Positions 24,701 to 39,700 of a stretch of DNA of 64,000 nucleotides are shown one piece after another. Numbering within the stretch: position 1 is the stretch's first letter; every line of letters begins with the position of its first letter. The stretch is from the NCBI GenBank assembly GCA_003342895.1, contig PTFA01000032.1, forward strand, positions 6,474,552-6,538,551, in the 5' to 3' direction. A program made the position numbers and the translations under genes. The notes under the pieces were generated by a model that saw nothing but the letters and a program-made list of their open reading frames with translations, did no database searches and was not told where the DNA came from. The DNA comes from Casuarius casuarius (taxonomy: Eukaryota; Chordata; Aves; Casuariiformes; Casuariidae).

Positions 24701-27700
24701 ATAATGAATATACTTTCACAACACTCCTGTGAAATCAGATGGTATTAATCTCGCTATCAGATTCATTCCTCTACAGATGGGGAACCCATGCAGGGAAAGA
24801 TTACGGTCAAAAACATCTACTAATTTTTAACAGCCAATTTCAGATGCTAAGACCTTATCTTCCAGAATATTCAACATTATATTGAGCTAGTGTTGCAACT
24901 GATAGGAATAGTAGGATATCACATTCTAAATATGGATTACCCCATACGAGGCAAAGAAGCAAACCTTGTTAAGGGCTCACAAGTATTTCCCTGACAGCAG
25001 TATTGAGATTCAAAAATTTTGGTTTAGTTTCTGTTTCTGAAAAGCAGCATACCCTACTGATTAAAAAAACACTTCAAGCCACAATCTGCTCATTCCCTTT
25101 CTGTTTGATTGTATCCAAGCGCACTTCCTATCTGCTCATTCTTGTTTCTTCACTTAGATGAGGAGCCTGCAGCGTTTGGGTTTGGCTGGTCTATCTGCCC
25201 AGCCAGACTGAATCTTGGCTACCTCTCTGAATCTCTTTCATGGTCTCATAGACGTGTCTGCCATTCTTTCCCCTGCTGTCTTGGAGTCACAGGAGAAGAC
25301 ATACACAAAATATTTCCCCTAATTTGTCACCAAACCTCACAATGAATGCATTAACCAGGAGTGGAAAATGGAGGAAATGTATTACATAGACAGGAGTTGG
25401 AATAATCTCAGGTCAAAGAACTAATGTACCAATATCCAACCAGTGCACATCTTCAGTCTTAAAGATACCCATGAGTATTTAAAATTTGACCAAGTTGGGA
25501 TAGTATTTTCATTGAAACGGCAAATATAATTTTGCTGGCAGAACAGACAAATTTCGAAGTCCTGCTATAAGACACCTGCACTCTTACGTTTACATACGAA
25601 GTGCTCTATTTAGTAATGTTTTTGTGCAATATTTAAAATATTTTAAAGAATGTAATTTTTCACTCCATTTTCAGAAATGGTCCTATACTTCTGTGAAAAT
25701 TCCACAAAAAATTCAGCTTGAAGCAGACATTTGACATGGAAAAATCTCAGCCTAGAGGGTCAAAATCTGGTAAAATTAAAAGGCCTCATAATGTGAAAGC
25801 CTACTGTGACCTTAATTCAAGGCTTAAGCTCAAGTCAATGCTACCAACTCCAGTGATACAACTGTTCTAAAAAGAGATTTTGTTCTCTAAAATTGGTTAG
25901 CTACTGCTTTATCCTTTATTCCCCAAAGACACTACAATACTATTATTTGTCCAGAACAAAAACATTCTAAGTGTCTTTCTGCCTAATTTCTAATGAGCAA
26001 TTTCCAAGTTTGAAAAGAGTATTGAAAATATAGCAGGGGAATATTACCAGAAAGAGTAAAGAACTATTTTGAGATGGGAGAATCACTAGTCCTAAACTGT
26101 AAGCCAATCATACAAAGAAAGTTGTTTTCTGTAGAGCAATTAAGCGGATGGCCTCCTCATGCAAAATTCTCCACATCTACTGCTAACTCTCCGCAGCTAG
26201 GAAACTTTAACTGAGCATGCACTGGACTTTTCTAAAGAGTCTCACAAATTTTATAAAATTACTCGATGATGTATTGCCCAGAATACATAGATACTGATTC
26301 GGAGAGATAGACAAAAATCTTCCCAGTTTGCTGGGAAGCCCTGCTTGCTGGCTTCTAAAGCACATTTATGAAAATATGCAGTATAGATACAATTTAATAA
26401 TTTAATCTGTTGCGAGTTTAATGCAATATTTTAATACCACAGTGTCCTTGCACTTCAACAAGGACCATACTGTCAACAGGATACATCATCTATTTATACT
26501 ATGCAAATATCCTAGATAGAAAATTAGTTTTGAATTTTACTATATGCACAAGGACATCTAAAAACAGTAGGGAGTAGCAGATTTGTTCCTGGAAATGAAT
26601 TTTATTTCTTAAGATTAAAAGACATTCCAAACTAAAACAGCATGATGCAAAGAACTAAGATTAATTAGGCATAAAAATCTGAAGGCTACCTGGCTTTAAT
26701 TTTTCCATTTACCCAAGAGACTGAAGAGTATAGAGATGTATTTTATCAACTCACATGGCAGTAATACTTAGAAATGTAAAATCTGAGAAACATAAACAGC
26801 AGTTCAAATTTATGACCCAAGAAAACAGATCCAATCCCAGATTTTCATGCAACACCTGAAAACAGTTCAATGTCTGCAAACAAAAAAGAGTCACTGACAC
26901 ATAGGAGAAAGGAGATGTGGAGTTTTAAAAACATGGGACAAATATATTTAAGAGCAAAAACTAATCTGCAAAAAAGACCTTTTAAAAACATGTCAGTATT
27001 TCAGACTTGTTTCATTTTTATAGAAGCTAACAAGTGCTCCACTTACCTTGGTTTGGTTGCATGTTCATGTTTGGTCTGGGACCATAGTTGCCCATTGGCT
27101 GTCCCTGGCTCATAGTCATCTGATTCTGCACTGGCATACTCTGTGAGGATGGCACTGAATGATTATAACCGCCCATTGACCCATGACTGCTTGAAGGCAT
27201 GTTCATGGAACTGTTTGTCATATTGAGCTGGTTAGGTCCAGGTCCTTGCATAGGCATATGGTTAGGTCCTTCACAAAAAAGGGCAGGGGGAGAACAGTTT
27301 TACATTAGGTAGGTAACACAAAGCAAGCAAATATAGTCACACTAAATCACAAAACTAAATAAAGTCATTAAATACGTTTACTTTAAAACAGAGCTAAAGC
27401 ATAAAGTATTTGCTAGTAATTTCCTGACCTGGTTAACTCCTAAATTACAGTTAACAACTGTCAAAGTTCAGTTCTACTCTGAAATAAATTCTCTTGTAGA
27501 GCAGCTGACACTGTTAAAACAAAACTAAATTATTGCAAAAACCCATCGTATACCCATATCCTATGCAAAGCTAGTTTTTTTTTAATACTTGCTTAACACA
27601 CCCTGAATTTCAACTTGAACTGCACTTGAGCAGAGTATAGGAGTATAACCTCAGTAGGTTAAAAAAAATCCAGCTAGAACATTTTTATGTATTCAGACAA

Positions 27701-30700
27701 ATCATACTAGACACTTTGAACTAAAGGTAAATGTTTTTTTAAAAGGTCAGGTAGTATTAACATTGATATGGTACAAATACATAGAGAATAGACATGGCTA
27801 AAGGCATATTTAATGTTGTTTGAGCATCAAATCCATAGCCAACATTTTGCAAGTATATTTACTGATTACTAGGGTGGGAGGGGATGATTGGAAGGACAGT
27901 GACCAAATATCAACTCACCTCTCACCCTTGCAAAGACACAAAAGAAGAGCAACCTGGTCATGTACCCATGTGGCCAGTTACACCTGTTCACCCTTTACTT
28001 CCCCCCTTCCTGGCAACAGAGGTTGCAGCTGAATTTCTCTGAATTACATCTACTCTCAATGGATATTTTAAAAAGCACAAACATTACAGCTTGCCAGTAT
28101 GCCATCTGACCAGTTTAGCCATTGCTTTAGCCAGGAGAAGTGAGCAGTGATTAGGAGTAAAATTAGTAAAATTGGATATAAATATGACAAGAAAAAAAAA
28201 AGCTAGTGAAATGCAAGGATTATGCCTATGACAAGCATCACATGAAGAATTTATGAAGATATGAACAACTAGAGTATGTGACAGAGAGAGTAGGTCAGCT
28301 GTAAATCAGGCAAGTGTTGATACACAGGGTTTGAAAGACAACACCATCATTGCCAAACATGCTACGTTTTTCTAGTTATGCAAGCTGCAAAAACCTATGA
28401 AACAGCAAAAACTTAGAAGAGGAACCTAAAAGAAGCTATTCCAGTAGAGTTGTAGGAGGATATGGTGATATGGTTACATATCTCCACAAGCAAAAAAAGT
28501 TATCTGCCTTCAGATGAAAACAGCTGCTGAGTATTGCCTTAGCCAAAGAAATAACTGCACTAATCTAGGACAGAATGAAGGCAAAAGTAAGGATTTAGAC
28601 TAGCAGAGTTGCACTCAAGGTCACAGAGGCAATACCAGCTGATGTGCAAACAAAACGATGCAGAAGGAAAAGATAATGATGGTCAAGGATCACAGCTAAT
28701 AAAGGCCAACATAAAGAAACAGAGAACATGTTTAAGGAAGTTCCTATGGCCCTTTTTGGGACACTTTGCTTAAATGAACATATAAGCTTATTTTATCAAG
28801 AAAAGTGGAAAACATAATGAAGATATCATATGTGCAGTTCACTGCTGCTGCAGAACAAAAAGTAAAATTAAGTTAAGCAGAGATTGCCGAATTGTACAAA
28901 GGCAGATCCACTACAAATACAGAAAAAAGATCTCAGTAAATAGGATTATGATCATGACAGGGAACTATAGATGCCTATACTGCCACCTCTCCAAATTAAG
29001 AGTGCCCAACTCTGTAACAGAGTGAACAAGGTGGCTTAATTAGGAAATAAATGAGACCATCCCTACCAATGAGATCTTCGATGTGTTAAGGGAAAGCTAA
29101 GATGGAGAAAAGCTCCAGATTGTGGTGCCAAGAAATTATTACAGGACTGTGAAAACTGCTTTCTCAATACCTTTCCTAAGAAAGTAAAGGAGGACACAGG
29201 ATTAGTGCTAGAAAGTCAGTGCCTGGGAGTGTTTATTCACTTTTTGTTTAAAGGAAGAAATTGTCAATAACAGATTTTAGAGAGCTTAACAGATGTAAAG
29301 AAATTACTGATACCCAGTAATAAAAGAAACAAAATGGGGAAGACAAACAAAGAAACAAACGCAAGAGAGAAGAGGAAATGTCACACGTGCATGTTCTGGG
29401 ATCAAAAACAGGAAGTTTGTTAGCAAGAATATGGGAGACAGTGACAGGAAAAGCTGAGACTACCGTATGAAGAAAACCTTCCAAATGAAAAATAGTAAGA
29501 GAAAGTTTGACACATGATATGTTTTAATTACAAAATTTGCCAAAATACTTCATGAGGTTCTCCTGAACATAAGGACAAAACAATCACTTTTTTTTTTAAT
29601 ATGAATGAAGTATGAAGAATAAAATATGAAGAGTGTATGAACAGCATCTGTCTTTAAAATAACTACTTTACACACTATACTAATTAGATTCTGTGTTATA
29701 CAAAAGTTAGTGGAATAAACACCTTTTTTTGACTGTAAACAGAAAATCATTTGCCTCTTAACCACTTACGGACAATGTCTGAGCTCTGAGACTAAGTTGT
29801 AAGTCTGCCCAAATGCATTTGGGACTATATTCATAGGAAGGAAAGAATTCCAGAAAACTTGGTAACATATAAGCACCTATTATTCAGGAAGGACAGTTAC
29901 CAGTGCCAAGACCTTTACAGAACCCTATGGCCTAGTCTTACCTTTCAACTTTCTATATGAACACCTATATTATAAAACAGGCTCAAGAAGTCAGGCAGAT
30001 AATAACCTACTACCAGTACAGCCCAGTTCACCTTCTTCCACACCAAGACCACCCATACTTTGAATTACACGAACTCAATGAATGCAACCCTTTAAACAAG
30101 CCGTTTTTCAGGTTAAAGCCATAATCTGCCACGGGTACAGATAAGATTCAACTCCATTAGAGGCTGAAAAAGGTCCGTCATGACTGCCTTCTCTGATAAG
30201 AGGATACAGATACTTGTCTGTCAAGGGATGCAATTAAGGGCCTCGGCAGTACTTCAAGCCCTTTATTAACTAGAACACAAGCGTGAGAAAAAGAGAAAAA
30301 TCATACTTTGCCCTTTAGGTAACGGGACAGGTCTATGGCACAACTTTAAATCAACTCAGGCACTGACTGTGACTAGACAGCTCTTTTAATCCTCCCACCA
30401 CCCCTTCCACCACAGTCAGGCCTGTGGAACCCCTACTGGAGGAGGCCTTCCAGAATTCCTTAACTGGTATTTTTAAAAAACTGGATTTTATTTCTTCCAG
30501 GCAGGTCAACTCCTGGTTGTCTTCACAGAATTCTCTTTGTTTACACATTAATGACTTAGTTCTATTTGAACAGATCATCTCTTCAGATATTTAAAGTTTT
30601 GTATCTAGCTTCCATTAAAAAGCAACAAAATAATTTTATGGTAAGTGAACTATGAACAGAAAGCAAATGCATACATAGAATAAATGATTACATGTATATG

Positions 30701-33700
30701 CCTATGAAATACAGAAAAGTGCAAGTACAGCCAAACTAGCAGGCACTTTAAAAAATTATTTTAGCTATCCCCTTAATAAGACAATTCTGTTTCCCCTTCT
30801 CCAGAGTGTAACTATGAAGTGATTTTAGCATGCCTTCCCAATATTAGAGATACCCTCATCTTAAGCTGTTTATCTTCACATCCTCAGAGACAACCTTAAA
30901 CAGAGAAGGGAAGGAACAGACATTCAAAAAAGGGAATATGTTGGAGGAAAGGCTAAATTAAAGCTTAGATGGAAACTGTATTTAAATATCTGTCTAGGCG
31001 AATACCCAAACAAATCTATTTACCTTTCGCATGTTTTCATAAGAGCTCTCTTCTTATTCTATCTAATTACAAAATATGTATGTTTAAGCAGTGACTTTTC
31101 TCCCCTGTGGTTCTGCAGTGAAGTCATTATGCTCACATTGTGACTTAGTAATCATTCTCCTTGGAAAAGATCATTATAATAACAATAATATGATTACACT
31201 AGAAGGTCAAAGAGACTGATCTGAGAGGCAGTGCTATTCTCCATGGGAGATGATGGATCTTAGATAGATAGGAGACTCCTCAACCAGAATACCTCTGCCA
31301 TACTTAGGGAGCAGCATGTATTGGCCTTTCTACTTCCAAATGCAGACCATGACCAAAATGTACGATGAAACTAGCTTCTCTAGATCATTTATTATACTTG
31401 TTGCATGCAGCCTCTGCAGGCTATTCAGCTACTTTTCTCAGAAAAGTTGTCACTAACATTATCAGGTCAATTTTAACAAGATTTGAAGGGAAACTAGAGA
31501 CTATAGAAATTGTTTTATTTTTACCTTCATATTTTAAATTCTGCATAGTGATTTACTATGTTTATTGCTATGGAGCTCATCCTTGTGAATTTGAGAGGTG
31601 AATTTTGAAAGATCCTTTGACAATAGTTTTTTCTCCTGGAAGAGTCAATACCTTTAAGAGCTTTTGTATGAAAAGTTCCTCCATATACAAAAGTGAAGGG
31701 GTCTTGAACAAAAGGAATCCTAGGAATGCAATTTTAAGTTGAAAGCCAATTCACACAAAGTGGGCAGTATGACTTTATGAGTGGAAATACTGGAAAACAG
31801 CCTCTCTATAAAGAAGCAAGCTTTTCCAGGGCTCCCTCCATTCTGCTATGACTGCTGAAGGGAGCAGTTACTCCAAAGCCAGGCTGGTACAATGTGGAAT
31901 TTTATCATCTTGTTTCATTGCTTTGTTTTTTTGACTTTTCAAGCACTTTTTATTACAAAACAGTATGGCATAAAAACTGACTTAAAATTTACACCTTGAA
32001 CAATGATCTGGAGGCCATTTCTTTATAAATCCCTTACCATTTCAACATCTCTTCAATAATAAAGAACACAGAAGATCAGTGGAAACTGGACGGCTTTCTG
32101 TATAAAAGTGATTCTTTTTTTTTTTTTTTTTTTTTTTTTAAGTTTACCCAAGCTTGAAACATCCTCCTTAAGATGTATCTATTTTATTACTATCTAATTA
32201 TTTAGCTATGATGAATTCACATCTTTTTATAGAAGGATTTGTATTCATTCAGCCACAGGCCAATACCGTTCTCCAATAAGCCTTCTAAAGCCAGCTGTAC
32301 TGCATGGTTTCAAACAGACTAAATTTAGCCAGTTCTGTTCATCAGAGGAATGCTGTATGTCAGCTACATCAAAGCCCAAGGGCAGCCTGATAAACACTGA
32401 ATACAGGTCACGTAGCTCTGTAGCTAACAAACTCTAAGAGAGCTTGTACTCGGGGGCATTCAAAGCAGTTTTGTCATCAACAATCTAGTATCCCTTGAGC
32501 CCCCATGTCGTTTCAGTTGCTAAGCAACGCTGGTGTTAATGTCTTGGAGGAGAAAAACTTACCAGGCATCTGGCCGTTCATCTGGTTCTGCATGTGTGGT
32601 GCAGGAGGGCCCCCACCTACCATACCATCTGAAGACATGTTGTGAGAACGCGGAGGTGGGGGAGGGCCACTCTGACTCATCCCTCCTGGACCCATAGGCA
32701 TATTCTGTGTGGGTGGCTGAAAGGAGACAGTTTAGTCAAACAACAGAAGCAGTTAGTCTGACAAATATATTATATGTACATATGGTACAGCAGTTGCCTA
32801 TATTGTTAAGTGGAGTATGAAAGAAAGCACTGAAAAGCATTTTTTGCTTTTTTCTGATACATTTAACTCCTCTCAATATTAATTTTGGCAAAACATTTAA
32901 TATTTCTATCAATTTTACATGAAGTATTACATACAGGCAACACTACAGCACCTTCAAGCATTATGTTAAAATAAAAAAAAATTACAAATCAATGCCTCAT
33001 TAAAAAATTACATCCAAACAGTTTAAGATTGCTAGAATTACTCTCTCCCACATACACCCAAAAGCTTTCCTTCAAAGCAACATTTGTTCAATAGGAAAAT
33101 AACTCTTCTATTATAATTCTCTCACATCAACAATTTGTTGCTGTTAACAGACCTTGCACCAGGACAAAGCAGGTACAACAAGAGATGAAAGCCTCTAAAT
33201 GCTTATAGAGTACCAAAAATTTGCACCTGGGTGTGGTAAAATGTTTGAGATCTCTTCTTTTCTCTCCCCTGAAGCACTGAAGGCCTAGTTCATAATTTTG
33301 TGCCAAACACCCCCTACAGACTGGAAAGCACATTAGTGCTGGCCTCCAAAGGTCCAGAGACAGCTGCCTAGAAAGGATGTTTTTGGCAAATCTCCTAATG
33401 AAATTGTGAGGAAAATAACTGAATAACCTTGAGAGTTCAAAGAGGGAAAGCAAGAAAAACAATAAATACAAGGGGGAATTTACTATTAGGCTCTACTCAG
33501 GGCAATGTAAGGAGATACAAGAACTGTTAGTAGTTTCATTTTCCTATTAAAAACACCTGTGAGACTGTACTTAACCTCTTCACAAACCTTAGCCAAAAGC
33601 TTTCAAGGAAATAAAAACAATCTCTGTGACAGGGAAAGCCTAGGTCTACGGCTTTTGAAGACCCTCTCTAAAAAGCCATAACTATTCATGCAAAATCCTT

Positions 33701-36700
33701 TCCTGTGAGATAACGTGCCTATTTTTCAACATTTCTCTCCATAGAAAGAAACAAGGGGGTAAACTCTAGGTTCTCCTCTAGTCCAGTCTCCCTTTTAACT
33801 ATACCTATTCATCAGGAGGTTCCTAAACACAAGACATAATAGAGTAGGGAAAAAAAAAATCCTTCAAAACGAGTGTAAAGCAGGATCCCCGTTTTGCCTC
33901 GGAGAGGACAACATATGCAACAAGGACATTAACACATGCAGGTAATACAGAAACACGTGCTCACTTCTCCCGGGGCGGATGGGTGTGTGATGGTGTTATA
34001 GCCACTGATTTATTTTCTCAACATTCTCTTCAAAAGAGGCTGCCACTTCAAGGTATTATTTTCCTTGCTATATTTAAAAAAATTCCTCAAGAACTCACTG
34101 AAAGGCTTTTTCTTCAGCAGGAGAAAGGAGCTGACTTATCTTACTAAATTCCTTTCATTCCTTCACAACGAACAGAATGATCTTTTATAAGCAAGTTTCT
34201 TCCTCATCCTGTAGTAAAGGGGGGAGAAGGTAAAAAAAGGTAAGAGCAAAAGGCAGCTCTACTCTCTGAACAGTATAAGGAGTGAAATGCAGCTCCATTT
34301 TGCTTGATCTTTATTCACTAAAGAAGTCAAGAGGGAAGAAAGGCCACTCCAGCTAGGTCTTGCTTCCTCTCACCTTCAAAAGATTACTATCATCATATTT
34401 TGGCATCTGACAAGTTATCTAAAACCGATGCACAGAGAAACAAGTGAAAATAAAACCAAGAGACTATTTTTCATTTTCTTTAGAATGAGTATTTCCTGAA
34501 ATACCAGCACACCAATACGTATTACTACATGAATTGCTAGAGCTCAGAGTGTAACAATAACCCTGTTTCAGCACATAGCAGAGCCAAAAAACAACCAAGC
34601 TGGAATGAACAAACCATGCCAGTATTTTCCTGTTAACTTTTCAAAACTAAGGTGAACTTCTTAGACTTCAATTATAAGTCATTAGTAAATCCACTGTTCA
34701 CACATGCTGATAATGAGAAATGCTGTAAAGTACTAAAAAAATATTAGGTCATACCTAGGTCTTTCGCAGGTGCAACTGCCAAAGTTACGAACATGCCCAT
34801 ACCCTTATGCATGGGAAGATATACAAAAAAAATCCAATGACTACTTTAGACAAAACTGTATTTTCCAGCTCTAAATTTATTCTGGAAGTTTTCTAAATAC
34901 GTATTGGTTAAACACTGAGATAGACACTAGAGATATCAAACACGGAATTCAGAGACCAAACATTCAAGGACAGAAAAAAACCTCCACTAACTATTTTTAA
35001 AATTACATTAAAACAAAAACCTGCAAGAGACTTCAAGAACCACTGGGAACTACATGGGAATAGAGGGAGTAATTAAGGGGACAAAAAAAGGCACTATCAG
35101 AAAATAAGCATGAGGAGTTTCTGGATATGGCAACACTCCTAAGACCAGTGTAAATCCATTTGAGATTCCTGGAAAAAAAAAAAAAAAAAGGCAAGAAAAA
35201 GGTCCAAACTGCTAACACATGTCACCTTTCTTCAAAAAAAACTACTCCATGAGATGACTGGAAGGTAGCAAACACTGCAGCTCTTTTTATAAATAAAACA
35301 GTAGGATGAGTTCTAGGAATCACAAGTCTGAGGGCATTGTTCTCCAAGCTACGAGTCAATTGATCAAAATAATTAGAGAATTATAAAACTCCGAGAGCAA
35401 TAAAAGATAAAGACAAGTCAGTGAAGTGTCAATAAATGTCATTGTATCTTTCTAATCTGTTTGAATTTTTCAAAAATATATGCAAAAACTGTTTAGCTGC
35501 ATATTTAACAAAAACTTTTTGATAAAAGTTTTTTGACAAAGACTTTTTGGAAAATACTTTGTCCAGGGCTACACACTTTGATTGATCAAAAACTGCCGAA
35601 AGGGAAGACATAAGCAATAACTTTACGCTAAGTTCAAAGGATAAAGGAACACATGAAGGTTTCCTGGAAATATTTATTAGTAAATGTCAACATCTGAAGA
35701 TGCTACAATGTTGATAATTGAAAAATGGAAAAAAGAATAAGCAGAATGATGCCAGGTGAAATTCAACATGGATAAATGTAAGGCAGTTACACTGGATTTT
35801 GAACACTCTTCTCTCCCTCAGAATTCTATTGTCATTGCAACTAATCTGCAAAAAGAACTGACCATGACCCAGACAGTTTGGTGGGAAAACAAAATACGAC
35901 CCCCCCCACACACACAGACACACACAACCCACCACCACCAACTATTCAAAATACGTATGTTTTCTTTCTGACTGTTTGCAGTGCCTGTTGTACCAAAAGT
36001 GAGGTACAAAATATAAGAAATAAAAAGCCATTGTATTTCTGATATATGTTCAGTTTTGAGAAAGTAACCAAAAAAAAAAAAAAAACCACAAGCAGAAGGA
36101 TTCCAAAGACGAGCACCTAGTGATTAGAGAATTCAAATATCTTTCACGTGAACCAAGTTGCAAAGGACATTTTTTTAAATAGAAGGGAACCAAACATAAA
36201 TTGTATTTCTGTCATATCCTCTTAACTTATGATACAGAGAAAAAGTAGATGATCCAATTTATGCTGAACAACAAAATACCCCAAGGGCATAGTCAATAAA
36301 TTGAGGAACAACATTAAACATATAAGACACCACAAAAATCACATAAACCTGAGGAATTCATCAACACAGGACACTAGAAGAAGGTCTAAATAGGATTCAG
36401 AAATAATTATACATACATATATGCAATAAAAATGGAGTTGTATTAGGATATTTTTAAAGTGTGTTTTAAGTCTTCATGCTAGGATCATAAACAAATCACT
36501 ACCTGAGAGTAATTAAAAATAAATGCCTCCTGCTGATATAATTTATCATCTAACGAAATTCCTCCAGAGTACTTTTTACTGGCCGCAGCCAGAAGAAAAG
36601 AAAAATTTGATTTAAAATGGCAATTTCCCTGTTTTTATCAGAGTTAATGCAGGCTTTTAGAGGTGATGAACTTCTTTTAAATCTTCTGTAATTACAAGAA

Positions 36701-39700
36701 AAACCCTGTGTCATTAACCTTTTCTGTTCTTTATAAAAGTTATGGAAATTGGCTATCTCCAGTAATACGCACTAAGCATAAACAGATCTTTTAAAATACA
36801 AATTGACCACACAATATTCAAAAGCAAAATGCTAAAAAGCAGAAGAAAATCCACACCCTTTTTCAAAAGCAAAGTAACCCAACATGAATCCTACTCATTC
36901 GTTCTAAATATAAAGGATGAGATTACATCCAAAGGCAGGTTGACAGAACAAGAGGAAAGCTACTTCCTTCTTGCAGGATGAGTGACAGAAAGGAATGGAA
37001 ATTAAAATCACTGCTGATTCTGTTCCCATTATGAAATAGAAAATATTTAATATTCTACTATCAGTAAAAAAGTAAACTGAACAATTAAATGTAAGCTCAG
37101 AGTTAGATCCACCTTCACTTGCTAACCTTTATTTTTTGGCTCTCTTCCCCAAATACACAGGTTGTAATTTCTAGTCACTATGAGCCTTTAAAATTTATCA
37201 GAGCATGAAAAAAAAATTATAAGCTATTTTGCCTAACTCTGGAAGGCTAAACTGCAGACACTGAAATTGACCTGCAATTATTACTGAAAATAAAAATCTC
37301 AGAGAAAAGTGTACATTAAATTTTAACTGACAATTTTCAGCAAACATAAAATCCTACTAAACTGAAAAATTATTTGGAAGTATACACTGAAAATAATAGT
37401 CATACTGTACTTTTTCAAGGTTTTCCTTTGAAGTAATAAAATAGATCAGAAGGAAGAGAGCAAAAAAAATGATTTATCATGGTGGAACTGGACATCTGGA
37501 ACTTTCATGTATTCTCTCTTCTCTGCTCTAGTTCAAATTATCAGATCTTTTTTGCCATTAATAGGTTAAAAGATTTGTTTATGGAATATTCATTGCTATA
37601 AAAACCCAGGTGGAATACCAACTCAGTAGTCAAAATCTTAAAGTAGTAAAAATGTAAGAGACAGGAAATATTTTTAAACACGCTAAAACACACTATCACT
37701 AATCAATATAAATAGCAATAAATATTTTAAATATACTATTACAAATATAATTTTCCTGCAGTAGTCTCAGAGTAACAATTAAAAGCTACAAGCGATGCAA
37801 ACATAAAAGCCTTTCCGATCTTTCCAGAAGTAGAGAAATGCTCAAACTCAGAATTTAATCATCTTTGTTTTCATTTCTCATATAATTTTCTGCAAAGCAA
37901 AATAACCCATCCCAGGAGGTACCTTGCCCTGCAATCAACCGCTAGTATCATAGCCCTTGTCCTAGTCTCAGAGAACAGTTGTCAGTTGATAGGTGGTGAT
38001 GGCACCTGCAGGGTACTTACTGAGGTGTCAGAGCGGGAAATAAGATCATAAAGGAATACATTTTTGAGATTTGAAAAAGGTGAGATTTATTTAATTGGTT
38101 TATGTCTCTTCTTCTATAAGGAGCAGGATATTCTTGTACTGAAAACATCTTAAAAGAAAAAAATAAGCAACCCGTATCAATTCTCAGAATATGTGGTATT
38201 TGGGGGGCAGGGGAAGACTTCAGCATGAAAAGCATTTACAATCATGTCTAAAAGGGAAGTTTAATTACAAATGTAATTTGTGCTCTCACTGCTGGAAGTA
38301 CCAATTGTGACACCAGCAGTAACGAATTCTAAATTCAGAATGAAAACCAGTTTCTAAATCTCCATTTATATTAATACCTTCAAAATCAAAAAGAACTGAA
38401 TTAGTATTTGAACAAAATGTTAAGATATTTCATAATGTAAATAATAAAGCATTTTTTCTAAAGAGTAAACCGGAATCCTTAATTGTTTCAAATTGTACAA
38501 CAGACTGTATAAAAGTATTTCATTGTTTGAGTATTCTTTAACATTATGTTAACAACCAGAAAATTTAACCCTAAAATACTTGATGTCCACATAGCAACGG
38601 CTCTTCTGATACTTAAAAAGTAGTAACATACAATTCCTAACTCTTGATATCACTAGAGATGATTTAAATTGCAAGTTAAAAAAATCCAGTACAAGTTCAG
38701 ATGATTTTATTGTGAGAGACAAGGAATAAGTAACTGTGGGCATTAACCCAAGGAACATGCAGCTATAGAAACTAGAAAAATTCAGAGGTGCTCTGCAACT
38801 GCCCCATAATGCAGTTCATTTTTATTTTTAAAATGATCTGCCCCTGCCCTTGAATATTTTCTTGGGAGAAGTAATTTGGAGAATGTCTAAATTTGATGAC
38901 ATTTTTGAAGGATGCTATTATCAAGATAATAAAAAGCAGCAGCCTTCTGTTCCACAACTGTTTATCTCCCGCTTCTTTAGTTTTTAAGATACTTTAATGC
39001 CTAGTCCAGTATTTACAGGTTCTTTCTTGCATTTAGTAAGCTAACAAAAAAGTTCCACCTCTGTTCCAGCTGGAAGTCCTGATGCAACCTCAATTAAACC
39101 AGAAAGAATTCTGTAGAACCTTCAGTGCGTTTCACTGGGGGAAGAGCAAAACTGTATGGGCGAAAGGACTTGCATCCATATAAACTGCATCTGTGCTACA
39201 AGACTGCCTGGTACAGCTCTCTCAGAGAACTGTCTAGAGCAAAACAGAAACAAGGCAAAATTTATTCTACAGGTACTGTACTTGACTAGAGAGAGCACAT
39301 CTTCAAGTATGAAAGGATTACATTTTAGAGCATTCTCCTTAATCAAATTGCCTGTTATTTTTAGTAATTACTAAAATAGCCACAAAAATCAGTGGGCAAT
39401 AGAAGTAAGGTTTTTGTGTACAGTGCACTAGCTCCCCATGTGGACATACTAGATTAGCACTATATGCAAAATAGCTTACTGATCCTCTTACTCAAAGTGG
39501 AGTATGCTAGTGGCCTGCAAAATCACTCCTAACATGCTAACATCTTAAAATAACATATTCTTATGAGAATGTCTTTCATTGGAAGTGCTGATTCAAGAAG
39601 CTCTCTCCAGCCGCTCTCCCTTTCCCAGTTTCATCCTTTCAGTTGTCCCAACACAGCTGTTTACGCAGCCCTGCAGTGAATCAGAACTGATCTAGAATGA

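Noticed and set aside
32115..32139. T25 run as the poly(A) tail of a processed retrogene
   Set aside because: No open frame, gene similarity or target duplication was seen beside it.
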